DNA of 64,000 nt from JBBROS01 sp965260995 (GCA_965260995.1 CBDHCD010000003.1:1860001-1924000), one strand, 5' to 3'. Shown: positions 43,394 to 51,922, counted from the stretch's first letter. Program-made: numbers and translations. Notes: generated from the sequence alone by a model not told the origin.

Positions 43394-44179
43394 TCAGACC
43401 CGCCCGCGCACGGCGGTCAGCGTCACCGCCAGCCGGTCCGCGAGCGACCGGGCCGGCGCGAGGGTGCCCGGACGCGCCAGGTCCCGCCTCGCCAGCACTG
43501 ACGGCAACAGGGCCGCGAGCGCGGACCGCGGCACGTCCGGTGGCTCCGATAGCCAGCTCAGCCCCAACATCGACAGCTCGGACAAGACCGGCTCAAGGCC
43601 CGGCTGCTCCGGCCTCGCGATCACCTGGGCTGCCGAGAGTCCCGCCGCCGACAAGAGGTCGAGCGGCAACATGCAACGCCCTTGCCGCGCCAGCGCCGCG
43701 GTGCTTCGCAGCACGCCGGCCACGCCGTAGGCCGATCCGGGCGGGCGCAATGCCTCGGCCTGATCCGACCCCAGCGCCCGTCCGGCCGCGACCATCACTC
43801 CGCCCGCGCTGCCCTGGATGTAAGCCTCGAACGCCGCCCGCGTCTCGACCGGCTCCGTTTCCGCCTCCCGCGCCTCGACCATGCCGGCCAGGTCGGCGGC
43901 GAGCAACCGTCCCTCGTCCAGCGCCTCTCCCAGCGGCGTCGCCACCTCGTGCCGCCGCCGCGCTCCTTCGACCACCTCGCGCCACCATTGCAGCCGGATC
44001 AACGCCGCCATCGGCTCGCGCACCGCCTCGCGCGCCCGCGCCAGCTCGTGATTGAAGGCGTAGAGCGTGAACAGCGTCTCTCGCCGGGCCGGCGGCGCGA
44101 ACAGCGCGGTCAGGTATCGGTCCGGATCATGCCGGCGCACGATCTCGCCGACCGCGGAGAGCTGGGTCGCGCGCGCCAT
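43394..44179 (-). CDS. Squalene/phytoene synthase-family protein, NDUFAF6-like
   Basis: A 261-aa protein with the all-helical prenyl-synthase fold. Both Asp-rich motifs needed for prenyl transfer are missing: the first is LYAFNHELARAREAVREP and the second GVAGVLRSTAALARQGRC. The remaining pattern, FAPPARRETLFTLYAFN followed by IRLQWWREVVEG, matches the NDUFAF6 branch, a complex I assembly factor in mitochondria and alphaproteobacteria. So a non-enzymatic role in NADH dehydrogenase assembly is more likely than carotenoid or hopanoid synthesis. The ATG at 44179 is used. It is divergent from sodB by 115 nt. Confidence 0.85.
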   Translation of the reverse strand: MARATQLSAVGEIVRRHDPDRYLTALFAPPARRETLFTLYAFNHELARAREAVREPMAALIRLQWWREVVEGARRRHEVATPLGEALDEGRLLAADLAGMVEAREAETEPVETRAAFEAYIQGSAGGVMVAAGRALGSDQAEALRPPGSAYGVAGVLRSTAALARQGRCMLPLDLLSAAGLSAAQVIARPEQPGLEPVLSELSMLGLSWLSEPPDVPRSALAALLPSVLARRDLARPGTLAPARSLADRLAVTLTAVRGRV

Positions 44180-44294
44180 CCGGCTCACATGCCCCTTCGG
44201 CCCCGCCGCGCAACCCGTTGACGCCCCGGCGCGCTTGACGCTGGCCCGCCCCCGCGACCACTCTCCGCACCCGCAACACCGTGAAAGGACCGTC

Positions 44295-44897
44295 ATGGCA
44301 TTCGAATTGCCCCCCCTGCCCTATTCCCATTCCGCCCTCGCCGCCCGCGGCATGTGCCAGGAAACGCTGGAGCTGCACCACGACAAGCACCACCAGGCCT
44401 ACGTCACGGCGCTGAACGGCTTCGTCGAGAAGGACGCCGCCCTGCAAGGCAAGTCGCTCGAGGAGATCGTGACCATGGCCAACGGCAAGCCGGACATGGC
44501 CCCGGTGTTCAACAACGCCGGGCAGCATTGGAACCACATCGAGTTCTGGCAGATGATGTCGCCCGAGGGCGGCGGCATCCCGGGCGCGCTGGAAACGAAG
44601 CTCAGCAGCGACTTCGGCGGCGTGCAAGCGTTCAAGGACGCGTTCAAGACCGCAGCGACCGGCCAGTTCGGCTCCGGCTGGGCCTGGTTGGTGCTCGGCG
44701 CCGACGGCAAGCTGAAGGTGACCAAGACGCCGAACGGCTCCAACCCGGTCGCGACCGGCGAGGGCACGGCCTTGCTCGGCTGCGACGTCTGGGAGCACAG
44801 CTACTACCTGGACTTCCGCAACCGCCGCCCCGACTACGTGACCAACTGGCTGGATAAAATCGCCAACTACGAGTACGCCGCCAGCAAGATGAACTGA
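44295..44897 (+). CDS. sodB: Superoxide dismutase (Fe/Mn)
   Basis: A 200-aa Fe/Mn superoxide dismutase that converts superoxide to peroxide and oxygen in the cytoplasm. Metal ligands are His28 (LELHHDKHH), His81 (GQHWNH), and the Asp and His of GCDVWEHSYY; AATGQFGSGWAWLV is also typical. The QHWNH form is usual for alphaproteobacterial enzymes, and the metal (Fe more likely than Mn) is not decided by eye. GAAAGGA lies before the ATG at 44295. It is convergent with yajC by 21 nt. Confidence 0.96.
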   Translation: MAFELPPLPYSHSALAARGMCQETLELHHDKHHQAYVTALNGFVEKDAALQGKSLEEIVTMANGKPDMAPVFNNAGQHWNHIEFWQMMSPEGGGIPGALETKLSSDFGGVQAFKDAFKTAATGQFGSGWAWLVLGADGKLKVTKTPNGSNPVATGEGTALLGCDVWEHSYYLDFRNRRPDYVTNWLDKIANYEYAASKMN

Positions 44898-44918
44898 CGC
44901 CCGTCGCGGCGGACGGCG

Positions 44919-45263
44919 CTACGCTTTCGCGTCGTTCGCCGCGGCCGGCTTGACCGCGCTGACCACCGAACCGACCGTGTCGCGCAGCACCGTCACCCGC
45001 ACGTTGGGCGCGATCTCCACCTCGATCTCGTTCGACCCGTCCTTGACCCGCTGCACCGTGCCGATGATGCCGCCCGCCGTGACCACCCGGTCGCCCCGCC
45101 GGAGCGCGGCCACCATCGCCTTCAACTCCTTCTGCCGCGTCTGCTGCGGCCGGATCAGCAGGAAGTAGAACACGGCGAAGATCAGCACCAACGGCAGGAA
45201 CTGCGTCACGGCGCCCGCGATGCCGGCGGCATCCTGGGCGTAGGCGGGGGAAATCAGCATCAT
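44919..45263 (-). CDS. yajC: Preprotein translocase subunit YajC
   Basis: A 114-aa inner-membrane protein. One transmembrane helix (FLPLVLIFAVFYFLLIRP, about 22-39) is followed by the conserved RPQQTRQKELKAMVAALRRGDRVVTAGGIIGTV cytoplasmic region, given here in part. YajC associates with SecDF in the Sec translocon. The start is one of two adjacent ATGs (45263 or 45260), with AGGACAG before them. In many alphaproteobacteria secD and secF follow directly; here sodB faces it instead. Confidence 0.95.
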   Translation of the reverse strand: MMLISPAYAQDAAGIAGAVTQFLPLVLIFAVFYFLLIRPQQTRQKELKAMVAALRRGDRVVTAGGIIGTVQRVKDGSNEIEVEIAPNVRVTVLRDTVGSVVSAVKPAAANDAKA

Positions 45264-45343
45264 CTGTCCTGGCTTGCCGTGGGAAGTGCGGGACCATAGT
45301 TTGGCGCCCCGCCCCGTCAAGCCATCCGGACCCCGCCGTTTTC

Positions 45344-46207
45344 ATGACCTCCGACACGCACCTGCTGCTCGGCCGCATCGCCGACGCGCTCGACCGCCTC
45401 GCGCCGCCGCCGCCCGCCCGCCCTGACCTGGGCGCGGCCGACGCCTTCGTCTGGCACCCGGATCGCGCCCATCTCGCCCCGATCCAGGCCGTGTCCCGCG
45501 TCGCCATCGGCCTCCTGCAAGGCGTCGAGCGGCAGAAGCGCCTCCTGCTGGACAACACGCTCCGCTTCGCCGCCGGGCTGCCGGCCAACAACGCCATGCT
45601 GTGGGGCGCGCGCGGCATGGGCAAGTCGTCCCTGGTCAAGGCCGCCCACGCTGCCGCCAACGCCGCCCGGCCCGGCAGCCTCGCCTTGATCGAGATCCAC
45701 CGCGAGGACATCCGCACCCTGCCCGACCTGCTGAACGTCCTGCGCGACGAGCGCCGCCGCTGCCTGATCCTGTGCGACGACCTGTCGTTCGAGCGCGAGG
45801 ACGCCGACTATAAGGCGCTGAAATCCGTGCTCGACGGCGGCATCGAGGGCCGCCCGGCCAACGTGCTGTTCTACGCCACCAGCAACCGCCGCCACCTGAT
45901 GCCGCGCGACATGATCGAGAACGAGCGCTCGACCGCGATCAACCCGAGCGAGGCGACCGAGGAAAAGGTGTCGCTGTCCGATCGCTTCGGCCTGTGGATC
46001 GGCTTCCACAACTGCGACCAGGACGCCTACTTCGCGATGGTGGACGGCTACGCCGAGTCGTTCGGCCTGCGCATCGCCCCCGACGCGCTGCGCGCGGAGG
46101 CGGCGGCGTGGTCCGTCACCCGCGGCGCACGGTCCGGCCGGGTGGCCTGGCAGTTCATCCAAGACCTGGCCGGACGGCTCGGCGAGCAGGAAGGCCGCGC
46201 AGCATGA
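45344..46207 (+). CDS. DUF815 AAA-type ATPase
   Basis: A 287-aa P-loop protein of the DUF815 family. Walker A GARGMGKSS (88-96), Walker B LILCDDLSFE and an arginine/sensor part NVLFYATSNRRHLM are present, and SLSDRFGLWIGFHNCDQDAY is family-specific. It is a common divergent neighbour of yajC in alphaproteobacteria; its job is unknown. The stop overlaps the following metallo-beta-lactamase-fold gene as ATGA. Confidence 0.92.
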   Translation: MTSDTHLLLGRIADALDRLAPPPPARPDLGAADAFVWHPDRAHLAPIQAVSRVAIGLLQGVERQKRLLLDNTLRFAAGLPANNAMLWGARGMGKSSLVKAAHAAANAARPGSLALIEIHREDIRTLPDLLNVLRDERRRCLILCDDLSFEREDADYKALKSVLDGGIEGRPANVLFYATSNRRHLMPRDMIENERSTAINPSEATEEKVSLSDRFGLWIGFHNCDQDAYFAMVDGYAESFGLRIAPDALRAEAAAWSVTRGARSGRVAWQFIQDLAGRLGEQEGRAA

Positions 46208-47070
46208 GCGACCAAGTGGAGCAAGTTCCGGGCCTCTACCGCCGGCGGGTCGGCAACCTGGTCGTGACCGCGGTCAACGATGGGTTCCTCGACCTCCCGC
46301 TGGAGGCGATGCAGGGCATCGAGCCGCGACAAGCGTCGGCGCTGCTGACCGGGCACTTCCGCCGCGCCCCGCCGCGCTCCAGCGTCAACGCGTTCCTGGT
46401 TCAAGGCGGTGGCCGCACGGTCCTGATCGACACCGGCGGTGGCGACATGGCCCCGACCTTGGGCCGCGTGCTGCCGAACCTCGCCGCCGCCGGCGTCGAT
46501 CCTGGCACGGTGGACCTCATCCTGCTGACCCACCTCCACCCCGACCACGCCGGCGCGCTGGCCAAGGATGGCGAGGCGGTGTTCGCGAACGCCGAGTTGG
46601 CGCTGTCCGAAGCGGAAGCCGGGTTCTGGCTCGACGAGGCCGAGATGGCGGCCGCGCCGGAGGGACGCCGACCCTACTTCGAGGGTGCCCAGGCCGCGGT
46701 CAAGCCGTATCGCGAGCGGATGCGGATGGTCGGGACCAGCGCCGTTGCGCCCGGCATCACGCCCGTGCCCCTGCGCGGCCACACGCCTGGCCACACCGGC
46801 TACTGCATCGACGACGGCGGCGATTCGTTGCTGATCTGGGGCGACATCATGCACGTGCCGGACGTGCAGAGCACGCGGCCCGAGGTCGGCATGGTGTTCG
46901 ACACCGACCCGGAGCAGGCCGTCGAGACCCGCCGCCGCCTGCTCGACATGGTAGCGACCGACCGGCTCGCCGTCGCCGGGATGCACCTGCACTTCCCAGG
47001 CTTCTCCCATCTCGCCCGCGCCGGCGGGGCTTACGCCCTGGTGCCGGAGACGTGGCAAGGAGAGGTCTGA
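46204..47070 (+). CDS. Metallo-beta-lactamase-fold hydrolase
   Basis: A 288-aa MBL-fold protein. The metal site is THLHPDHAG (His110, His112, Asp114, His115), followed by GHTPGHTGY (His), WGDIMHVPD (bridging Asp) and a final His in AGMHLHFPG. The spacing and TRPEVGMVFDTD region resemble lactonase- and AHL-hydrolase-like members. It probably opens lactones or esters in the cytoplasm; the exact substrate is unknown. The ATG at 46204 overlaps the DUF815 stop, giving a two-gene operon. Confidence 0.9.
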   Translation: MSDQVEQVPGLYRRRVGNLVVTAVNDGFLDLPLEAMQGIEPRQASALLTGHFRRAPPRSSVNAFLVQGGGRTVLIDTGGGDMAPTLGRVLPNLAAAGVDPGTVDLILLTHLHPDHAGALAKDGEAVFANAELALSEAEAGFWLDEAEMAAAPEGRRPYFEGAQAAVKPYRERMRMVGTSAVAPGITPVPLRGHTPGHTGYCIDDGGDSLLIWGDIMHVPDVQSTRPEVGMVFDTDPEQAVETRRRLLDMVATDRLAVAGMHLHFPGFSHLARAGGAYALVPETWQGEV

Positions 47071-47090
47071 CCAGACGGGTCCCCGCCGCG

Positions 47091-48059
47091 TCAGCCGCGG
47101 GCACGGCTCGGCATGGCCGCGCTTCGAGACCGGCGCCCGCGCACCATCCGCACCAACCGCCGCACGCCCGCCCTCTGCTGCTGCAAGTACGTCCCCGTCG
47201 CCAGCGCCTCCTCGGCCCCCGGGTCGCCGGTGCGGGCGTAGGCCCGCTCGAAGTCCGCCGTGCCGAACAGCATGTCCCACCACGGCAGGATCGCGCCGTA
47301 ATTGGCGCTGCGCTGCCCGGCCGCCAGCACGCCGTGGTGCGCCCGGTGGAAGCGCGGCGAGATCAGCAGGCGGTCGCCCAGCCAGCCGAACGACACCCGC
47401 GCGTTGGCGTGGCTCAGGCTCTCCAGGAACCGCAGCAACAGCACCAGCAACGGGAACTGCAACGGCGGGATGCCGATCAGCAGGCCGATGGCCATGAACC
47501 ACACCGTGCCGATCACCTCGTCCAGCAGGTGGTTGCGGTCGTCCGACCAGAACGTCATCTGCCGCTGCGCGTGGTGCAGCGAGTGCAGCGCCCACCACCA
47601 GGCGAACCGGTGCGACAGCCGGTGCCGCCAGTACTCGGCGAAGTCGAGGAGGATCGCGTAGCAGACGAAGGTCACGACCGGATGCCCGAGCAGGAACGGC
47701 AGCGCCCGCTCCAGGGTCGGCGGCACCCAGCCGTGGTCGGTCAGCCAGCCGTTCATCGCCGTCTGCAACTGGAAGAACAACACGAAGGTGACGAGCGGCA
47801 GCACGCCCACCCGAGACAGCAGGGTGTAGAACACGTCTACCCACTCGGCCTTGCGGTCGGGCCAGCGCTCCACCGGGCGCCAGCGTTCCAGCGGCATGCA
47901 GACCGCCAGGGTCACCGCCACCTGCGCCACCCCGTAGCAGGCGAACAACGCCCAGCCGAACGAGACCTCTTCCCATTGCATCAGCCCGGCCTGATACAAC
48001 GCCGGCAGCAGCACCGTTTCCTGCAGCCAACCGGCCGCCTGGCTGAACGGGTCGGTCAT
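47091..48059 (-). CDS. Sterol desaturase/fatty acid hydroxylase-family protein
   Basis: A 322-aa membrane di-iron enzyme. Three His boxes are visible: HRLSH, HSLHH and HRAHH, with several hydrophobic helices before and between them (for example WALFACYGVAQVAVTL and LPLVTFVLFFQL). It would hydroxylate or desaturate a lipid such as a fatty acyl chain or hopanoid/sterol. The ATG at 48059 overlaps the stop of the upstream beta-propeller gene by 4 nt. An alternative longer start is unlikely, since upstream sequence lies in that gene. Confidence 0.92.
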   Translation of the reverse strand: MTDPFSQAAGWLQETVLLPALYQAGLMQWEEVSFGWALFACYGVAQVAVTLAVCMPLERWRPVERWPDRKAEWVDVFYTLLSRVGVLPLVTFVLFFQLQTAMNGWLTDHGWVPPTLERALPFLLGHPVVTFVCYAILLDFAEYWRHRLSHRFAWWWALHSLHHAQRQMTFWSDDRNHLLDEVIGTVWFMAIGLLIGIPPLQFPLLVLLLRFLESLSHANARVSFGWLGDRLLISPRFHRAHHGVLAAGQRSANYGAILPWWDMLFGTADFERAYARTGDPGAEEALATGTYLQQQRAGVRRLVRMVRGRRSRSAAMPSRARG

Positions 48060-49018
48060 CGCGCGCGCCCCGCCGAGGTCAGGAAGATGCCGTGCGGCGA
48101 CCGCCCGACCGGGTAGGACTGGATCGCGCCGCTCACCGGATCCAGCACGGCCACTTTCTGCGCGAACCGCTGGGTGATCCACAGCTTGCCGTCGGCCGCG
48201 AAGTCGATGCAGTCCGGCCCGCCGCCCACCTTGTAAACCCGGCCCGGCACCAACGTGTCCGCATCCACCGCGACCGTCGTCCCGTCCACCCGGTTGTTGA
48301 CCCACAGCGTCTTGCCGTCCGGCGAGGGAAAGATCTGGTGCGCCCCCCGCCCGGTCTTGACCCGGCGCTCGACCCGCCCGTTGGCCGGGTCAACCACCGC
48401 GAAGTGGTCGCTGCCCATGTTCGCCACCAGCAGCTTGCCGCCGTGCCACACCACGCCCGCCGGCGTCTTGCCGACCTCCTCGTTCCACAGCACCGTCATC
48501 CGCGTGAGGTCGAGCGCCGCCAGCCGGTTGGTCCCTTGCAACGTGACGTAGGCGACCCGACTGTCCGGCGAGTAGGCCAGGTGGCTCGGCATCGTCCCGA
48601 GCGGGAAGCGCTTGGCCAGCGTCATCGTCTTCGCGTCGTAAACGTCCACCTGGTTGCGCGCGAGGCCGGTCACCACCAGCCATTTGCCGTCGGGGCTGAA
48701 CGCCAGGTGATACGGGTCCGCCACCGGCAGGCGGCGCTTGATCTCCCCCGTCGCCGGGTCGAGGAACAGCATCTCGTTGCCCCCGGCGTCGCCGACCAGC
48801 AGGTCGCGCCCGTCCGGCGACAAGGTGACGTGGTGCGGCTCACGCAGCACGGGCATGCGCTTGATCTCGGTGCCGCGCGCCATGTCGAGCAGGCTGATGG
48901 ACGCGTCGCCGGAGTTCAGCACGACCGCGATCCCCCCGGCCGCCTGGCCAGGACTGGCCGACCAAACGAGGCCGAGCACCATCAACGCGAGAAAACAACG
49001 CCGCATCGTCATCATCAT
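48056..49018 (-). CDS. Secreted YVTN-type beta-propeller protein
   Basis: A 320-aa exported seven-bladed-type propeller. The signal peptide spans about 1-26 (ending SPGQA). Repeats of roughly 42 residues such as VTLSPDGRDLLVGDAG, LAFSPDGKWLVVTG, LAYSPDSRVAYVTL and IFPSPDGKTLWVNN carry the SPDG turn. It lies in the periplasm. Coupled translation with the hydroxylase suggests a shared process, but no redox cofactor site is visible, so a binding role is more likely. Two upstream ATGs (MMMTM) make the exact start uncertain by a few codons. Confidence 0.85.
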   Translation of the reverse strand: MMMTMRRCFLALMVLGLVWSASPGQAAGGIAVVLNSGDASISLLDMARGTEIKRMPVLREPHHVTLSPDGRDLLVGDAGGNEMLFLDPATGEIKRRLPVADPYHLAFSPDGKWLVVTGLARNQVDVYDAKTMTLAKRFPLGTMPSHLAYSPDSRVAYVTLQGTNRLAALDLTRMTVLWNEEVGKTPAGVVWHGGKLLVANMGSDHFAVVDPANGRVERRVKTGRGAHQIFPSPDGKTLWVNNRVDGTTVAVDADTLVPGRVYKVGGGPDCIDFAADGKLWITQRFAQKVAVLDPVSGAIQSYPVGRSPHGIFLTSAGRAR

Positions 49019-49192
49019 CCGGAACGAGCCTGTTGAAGTGATTCGGAAACTAACACACTCAATCCCGTGATGGCGAATGCGAATCGGCCCGAACGGCGAC
49101 CGCGTGCCGGCCCGGAGCCACCGCCGAGGCCGGAGTCGTGCCGAGCCGCGCCTCGCGCTATGATCAAGCCGAAGCTTGGAGGATCAACCCTC

Positions 49193-50107
49193 GTGCGCAT
49201 CATCGCCTCTGGCCTGCGCTTTCCCGAAGGACCCGTGGCCCTGCCCGACGGCTCGGTGGCCCTCGTCGAGATCGCCCGCGGCACCGTCACCCGCGTCGCG
49301 CCCGACGGCGGCCTCTCCGTCATCGCCGAGCCAGGCGGCGGCCCGAACGGCTTGGCGATGGGGCCGGACGGCATGTTGTTTCTTTGCAACAACGGCGGCT
49401 TCCTCTGGCACGAAGCGGACGGCCTGCTTCGCCCGGTCGGCACCCCGGACGACTACGGCGGCGGCCGCATCGAGCGCATCGACCCGGCCACCGGCGCCGT
49501 CGAGACGCTCTACACCGAATGTGACGGCCATCGGCTCTGCGGCCCCAACGACCTCGTGTTCGACGACGCCGGCGGCTTCTACTTCACCGACCTCGGCAAG
49601 ACCCGCGCCCGCACCCGCGACCACGGCGGCCTCTACTACGCCCGCGCCGACGGCAGCGGCATCACCTGCGTCGCCTACCCGATCCTGACCGCGAACGGCG
49701 TCGGCCTCTCCCCGGACAACCGCACGCTCTACGTCGCCGAGACCGAGACGGGCCGCCTGTGGTCGTTCCCGATCGAAGCGCCGGGCCAGGTGGCCAAGCA
49801 GGGTTTCCCGTCCCCCCACGGCGGCCGCTTGGTCTGCGGCCTGCCAGGGCTGCAACGCTTCGACAGCCTGGCCGTGGACGCCGCCGGCAACGTGTGCGTC
49901 GCAACCCTGGTGACCGGCTGCATCACTGTCATTGCCCCGGGCGGCGCGGTGTTGCGCCAAGTGCCGACCGATGACATCTACACGACCAATATCTGCTTCG
50001 GTGGCCCTGACCTTATGACGGCCTTCATCACCCTGTCCGGCCAGGGCGCACTCGCGGTGGCAACTTGGCCCGATGCGGGCCTGAAGCTGCAACATCAGCA
50101 GACATGA
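49193..50107 (+). CDS. SMP-30/gluconolactonase-family protein (second copy)
   Basis: A 304-aa six-bladed propeller related to the gene at 6584-7507. LRFPEGPVALPDG has the metal-ligand Glu, GGGPNGLAMGPDGMLF and CGPNDLVFDDAGGFYFTD carry Asn and Asp ligands, and ANGVGLSPDNRTLYVAET holds the second Asn. It would hydrolyse a lactone. GTG at 49193 is preferred because GGAGG lies 9 nt before it; ATG at 49160 would add 11 residues. Divergent from the propeller gene by about 170 nt. Confidence 0.85.
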   Translation: MRIIASGLRFPEGPVALPDGSVALVEIARGTVTRVAPDGGLSVIAEPGGGPNGLAMGPDGMLFLCNNGGFLWHEADGLLRPVGTPDDYGGGRIERIDPATGAVETLYTECDGHRLCGPNDLVFDDAGGFYFTDLGKTRARTRDHGGLYYARADGSGITCVAYPILTANGVGLSPDNRTLYVAETETGRLWSFPIEAPGQVAKQGFPSPHGGRLVCGLPGLQRFDSLAVDAAGNVCVATLVTGCITVIAPGGAVLRQVPTDDIYTTNICFGGPDLMTAFITLSGQGALAVATWPDAGLKLQHQQT

Positions 50108-50187
50108 AAGTTGTTGACACGTTTCTGTGAACAGGAGAGACAGGAACGTGCCTTGTTTCCGCCACACGGTTTCGCGAGATTACTGAG

Positions 50188-50571
50188 ATGCTATCAGATG
50201 TGAACGATCCGTTCCGCATCCTGGTCGTCGAGGATGAGTTCCTCATCCGCATGACGCTGGTCGAGGCATTGACCGACGAGGGCTTCGACGTGCTGGAAGC
50301 GGAGAGTGGCGATGCCGCCTTGCCGTTGCTGCGAAGCGACACCGCCATTCGCCTGTTGCTGACGGACATCCAACTTCCCGGCTCGCTCGATGGGAGGCGT
50401 TTGGCCCAGCGCGCGCGAGAGGACCGGCCCGACCTCCCCGTGCTATTCATGACCGGCCGCCCCGACGCCAACGCCGCTGCCAAGTCCGCGCCGCTCGATC
50501 GCTACATCGCCAAGCCCTACACGCTGAGCGAGATCTGCAGCGCCGTCCGCGGGTTGACTTCAGCGGCCTGA
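50188..50571 (+). CDS. Single-domain response regulator
   Basis: A 127-aa CheY-like receiver without an output domain. The acidic pair is at Glu15-Asp16, the phosphorylated Asp60 in LLLTDIQLPGSLDG, the switch Thr in LFMTGRP, and the Lys in YIAKPY. Such stand-alone receivers relay phosphate or bind partners. No histidine kinase is adjacent, so its partner is elsewhere. The last 12 nt overlap the 3' end of otsB on the opposite strand. Confidence 0.9.
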   Translation: MLSDVNDPFRILVVEDEFLIRMTLVEALTDEGFDVLEAESGDAALPLLRSDTAIRLLLTDIQLPGSLDGRRLAQRAREDRPDLPVLFMTGRPDANAAAKSAPLDRYIAKPYTLSEICSAVRGLTSAA

Positions 50572-51348
50572 CTGTCCCGACCCATCCCCGATCCCGCCGG
50601 ACGGCAGCGCCGGCCACTCGCCGCCGGCCGCCAGGGCCACGGCGCTTCTCGACAGCCAGTCACGCACGCCCGCCGATGAGCCGAACCACTCATCGACCTG
50701 GAACCCGGCGCCGCCGAGCGCCCGCGCCGCCGCCATCCCGTCCTCGTCGGTGACGTCATCGCCGATGAAGACCGGCCGCCGCCCGGCGAACGGCGCCTCG
50801 GTCGCCAAGGCGTTCACCGCGCTGCCCTTGTCCGCCCCGCGCGGCCGCACTTCCCAGGCCATCAGCGCCGGCATCAACTGAAACCGCTCGCCGAGCGGCG
50901 CGATGAGTTGGAGCACCGCCTCCCGCAACGCCGGTCCCGCCTCGGGCACGGCCCGGTAATGCACCACGAACCCCCGCTGCTTCCGCTCCAGCAACGCGCC
51001 TCGATGCGCCTTGACGATCCGCGACGCCTCGGTGATCCACGCCGCCGGCAGGTCGGGCAGCGCCACGCGAACGAGATCCGCGCCCGGCGCCCGGCGGATC
51101 GCCCCGCCATGCTCGCCCGCCACGGCGTGAGGCACGCCGGGAAACAGCGCGTCGACCTGCGCCACCGGCCGCCCGGTGACGATCGCCAGCGCGCCGCCCA
51201 GGCAGTCCCGCAGCGACCGCAGCGCGTCCGCGAGGCCCTCCTCCACCCGCACGGCGTCCGGCGTGGGCGCGATGTCGAGCAGCGTCCCGTCCATATCGAG
51301 CATCAGGGCCGCCTCACCCGGCGGCGGCAACGGCGCGCTCACTGGCAT
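50560..51348 (-). CDS. otsB: Trehalose-phosphatase
   Basis: A 262-aa HAD-type trehalose-6-phosphate phosphatase. The catalytic Asp pair is in LDMDGTLLD (Asp18, Asp20), followed by AIVTGRPVAQVDALFPG, GEHGGAIR, and the C-terminal GDDVTDEDG that binds Mg. No otsA lies nearby, so trehalose-6-phosphate synthesis must be encoded elsewhere, or the enzyme could act on another sugar phosphate. It is the last gene of the reverse operon that starts with NDUFA12; its start overlaps DUF2155 by 10 nt. Confidence 0.92.
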   Translation of the reverse strand: MPVSAPLPPPGEAALMLDMDGTLLDIAPTPDAVRVEEGLADALRSLRDCLGGALAIVTGRPVAQVDALFPGVPHAVAGEHGGAIRRAPGADLVRVALPDLPAAWITEASRIVKAHRGALLERKQRGFVVHYRAVPEAGPALREAVLQLIAPLGERFQLMPALMAWEVRPRGADKGSAVNALATEAPFAGRRPVFIGDDVTDEDGMAAARALGGAGFQVDEWFGSSAGVRDWLSRSAVALAAGGEWPALPSGGIGDGSGQSGR

Positions 51349-51713
51349 CCCACCAGCCGCACCGCGTAGACCGGATGCTCCAGCTGCGACACCGCCGGCG
51401 TGTTGGAGAAGATCCAGCCGTGGAACACCGGCGCATTTCCCCGACCATCCGACGCGTCGAGGAAAGCCGCCGCGTTCTGCGGCACGTTGGCCGGCCGCAC
51501 CACGCAGCGCTGCACCGTCAACGATAGGGTCCCCACGCGGGCGGCCTGCCCGGTCGGCACCGTCACGGTCGTCGGCTGCGCCCGCAGCTTATCGAGCACG
51601 ATCAGCTCCGCCTTGCCGCGCGGCAACCAGGACTCCGGCGTCGCGACCGCGCCTTGCGCCAGGGCGGGCAACGGCGCGAGCAGGGCCGCGCCGAGCAGCC
51701 ACCACCGTGTCAT
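51339..51713 (-). CDS. DUF2155 secreted protein
   Basis: A 124-aa secreted protein with a signal peptide (MTRWWLLGAALLAPLPALAQ) and a DUF2155 domain: AELIVLDKLRAQPTTV, VGTLSLTVQRCVVRP, and FHGWIFSNTPAVSQLEHPVYAVRLVGC. The function is unknown; it is a conserved neighbour of mlaD and NDUFA12 in alphaproteobacteria. ATG 51713 overlaps the stop of the 70-aa gene by 4 nt, and its 3' end overlaps otsB by 10 nt. Confidence 0.92.
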   Translation of the reverse strand: MTRWWLLGAALLAPLPALAQGAVATPESWLPRGKAELIVLDKLRAQPTTVTVPTGQAARVGTLSLTVQRCVVRPANVPQNAAAFLDASDGRGNAPVFHGWIFSNTPAVSQLEHPVYAVRLVGCQ

Positions 51714-51922
51714 CCCCGCCTTGGGCTGCGCAGCCCCTGCACCACGCCGGCCAGGATGCTCCGCATCGCCGCCTCGTCCACGCCCATCAGCACGGCGTCC
51801 TCGAACGCGTCCTGCAACACCTGCCGCACGTCCTCGTGGTTTTCCGCCAACGTCTTGAGCTTCTCCCGGCACGACACCGGTGCCCCGTCCGCCTGCGGCC
51901 AGGTTTGCGGCAATCCGGTCAC
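51710..51922 (-). CDS. Small conserved protein, 70 aa
   Basis: A 70-aa soluble protein starting at a GTG that shares GTGA with the mlaD stop. It reads TWPQADGAPVSCREKLKTL near the N terminus, then a mostly helical, acidic segment ENHEDVRQVLQDAFEDAVLM and GVDEAAMRSILAGVVQGL. I do not know a function. Similar short proteins occur at this place in related clusters, to my recollection. Coding evidence is the tight overlap at both ends and composition like its neighbours. Confidence 0.8.
   Translation of the reverse strand: MTGLPQTWPQADGAPVSCREKLKTLAENHEDVRQVLQDAFEDAVLMGVDEAAMRSILAGVVQGLRSPRRG

Noticed and set aside
46048..48030. A 660-codon open frame on the - strand
   Set aside because: It covers the hydroxylase and metallo-beta-lactamase genes in wrong frames and shows only low-complexity sequence.
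50114..50175. TTGACA (50114-50119) and GGAAC (50143-50147) as promoter elements of the receiver gene
   Set aside because: No matching -10 follows at 17 nt, and the GGAAC to CGGTT distance (19 nt) does not fit the EcfG-type spacing of 16-17.
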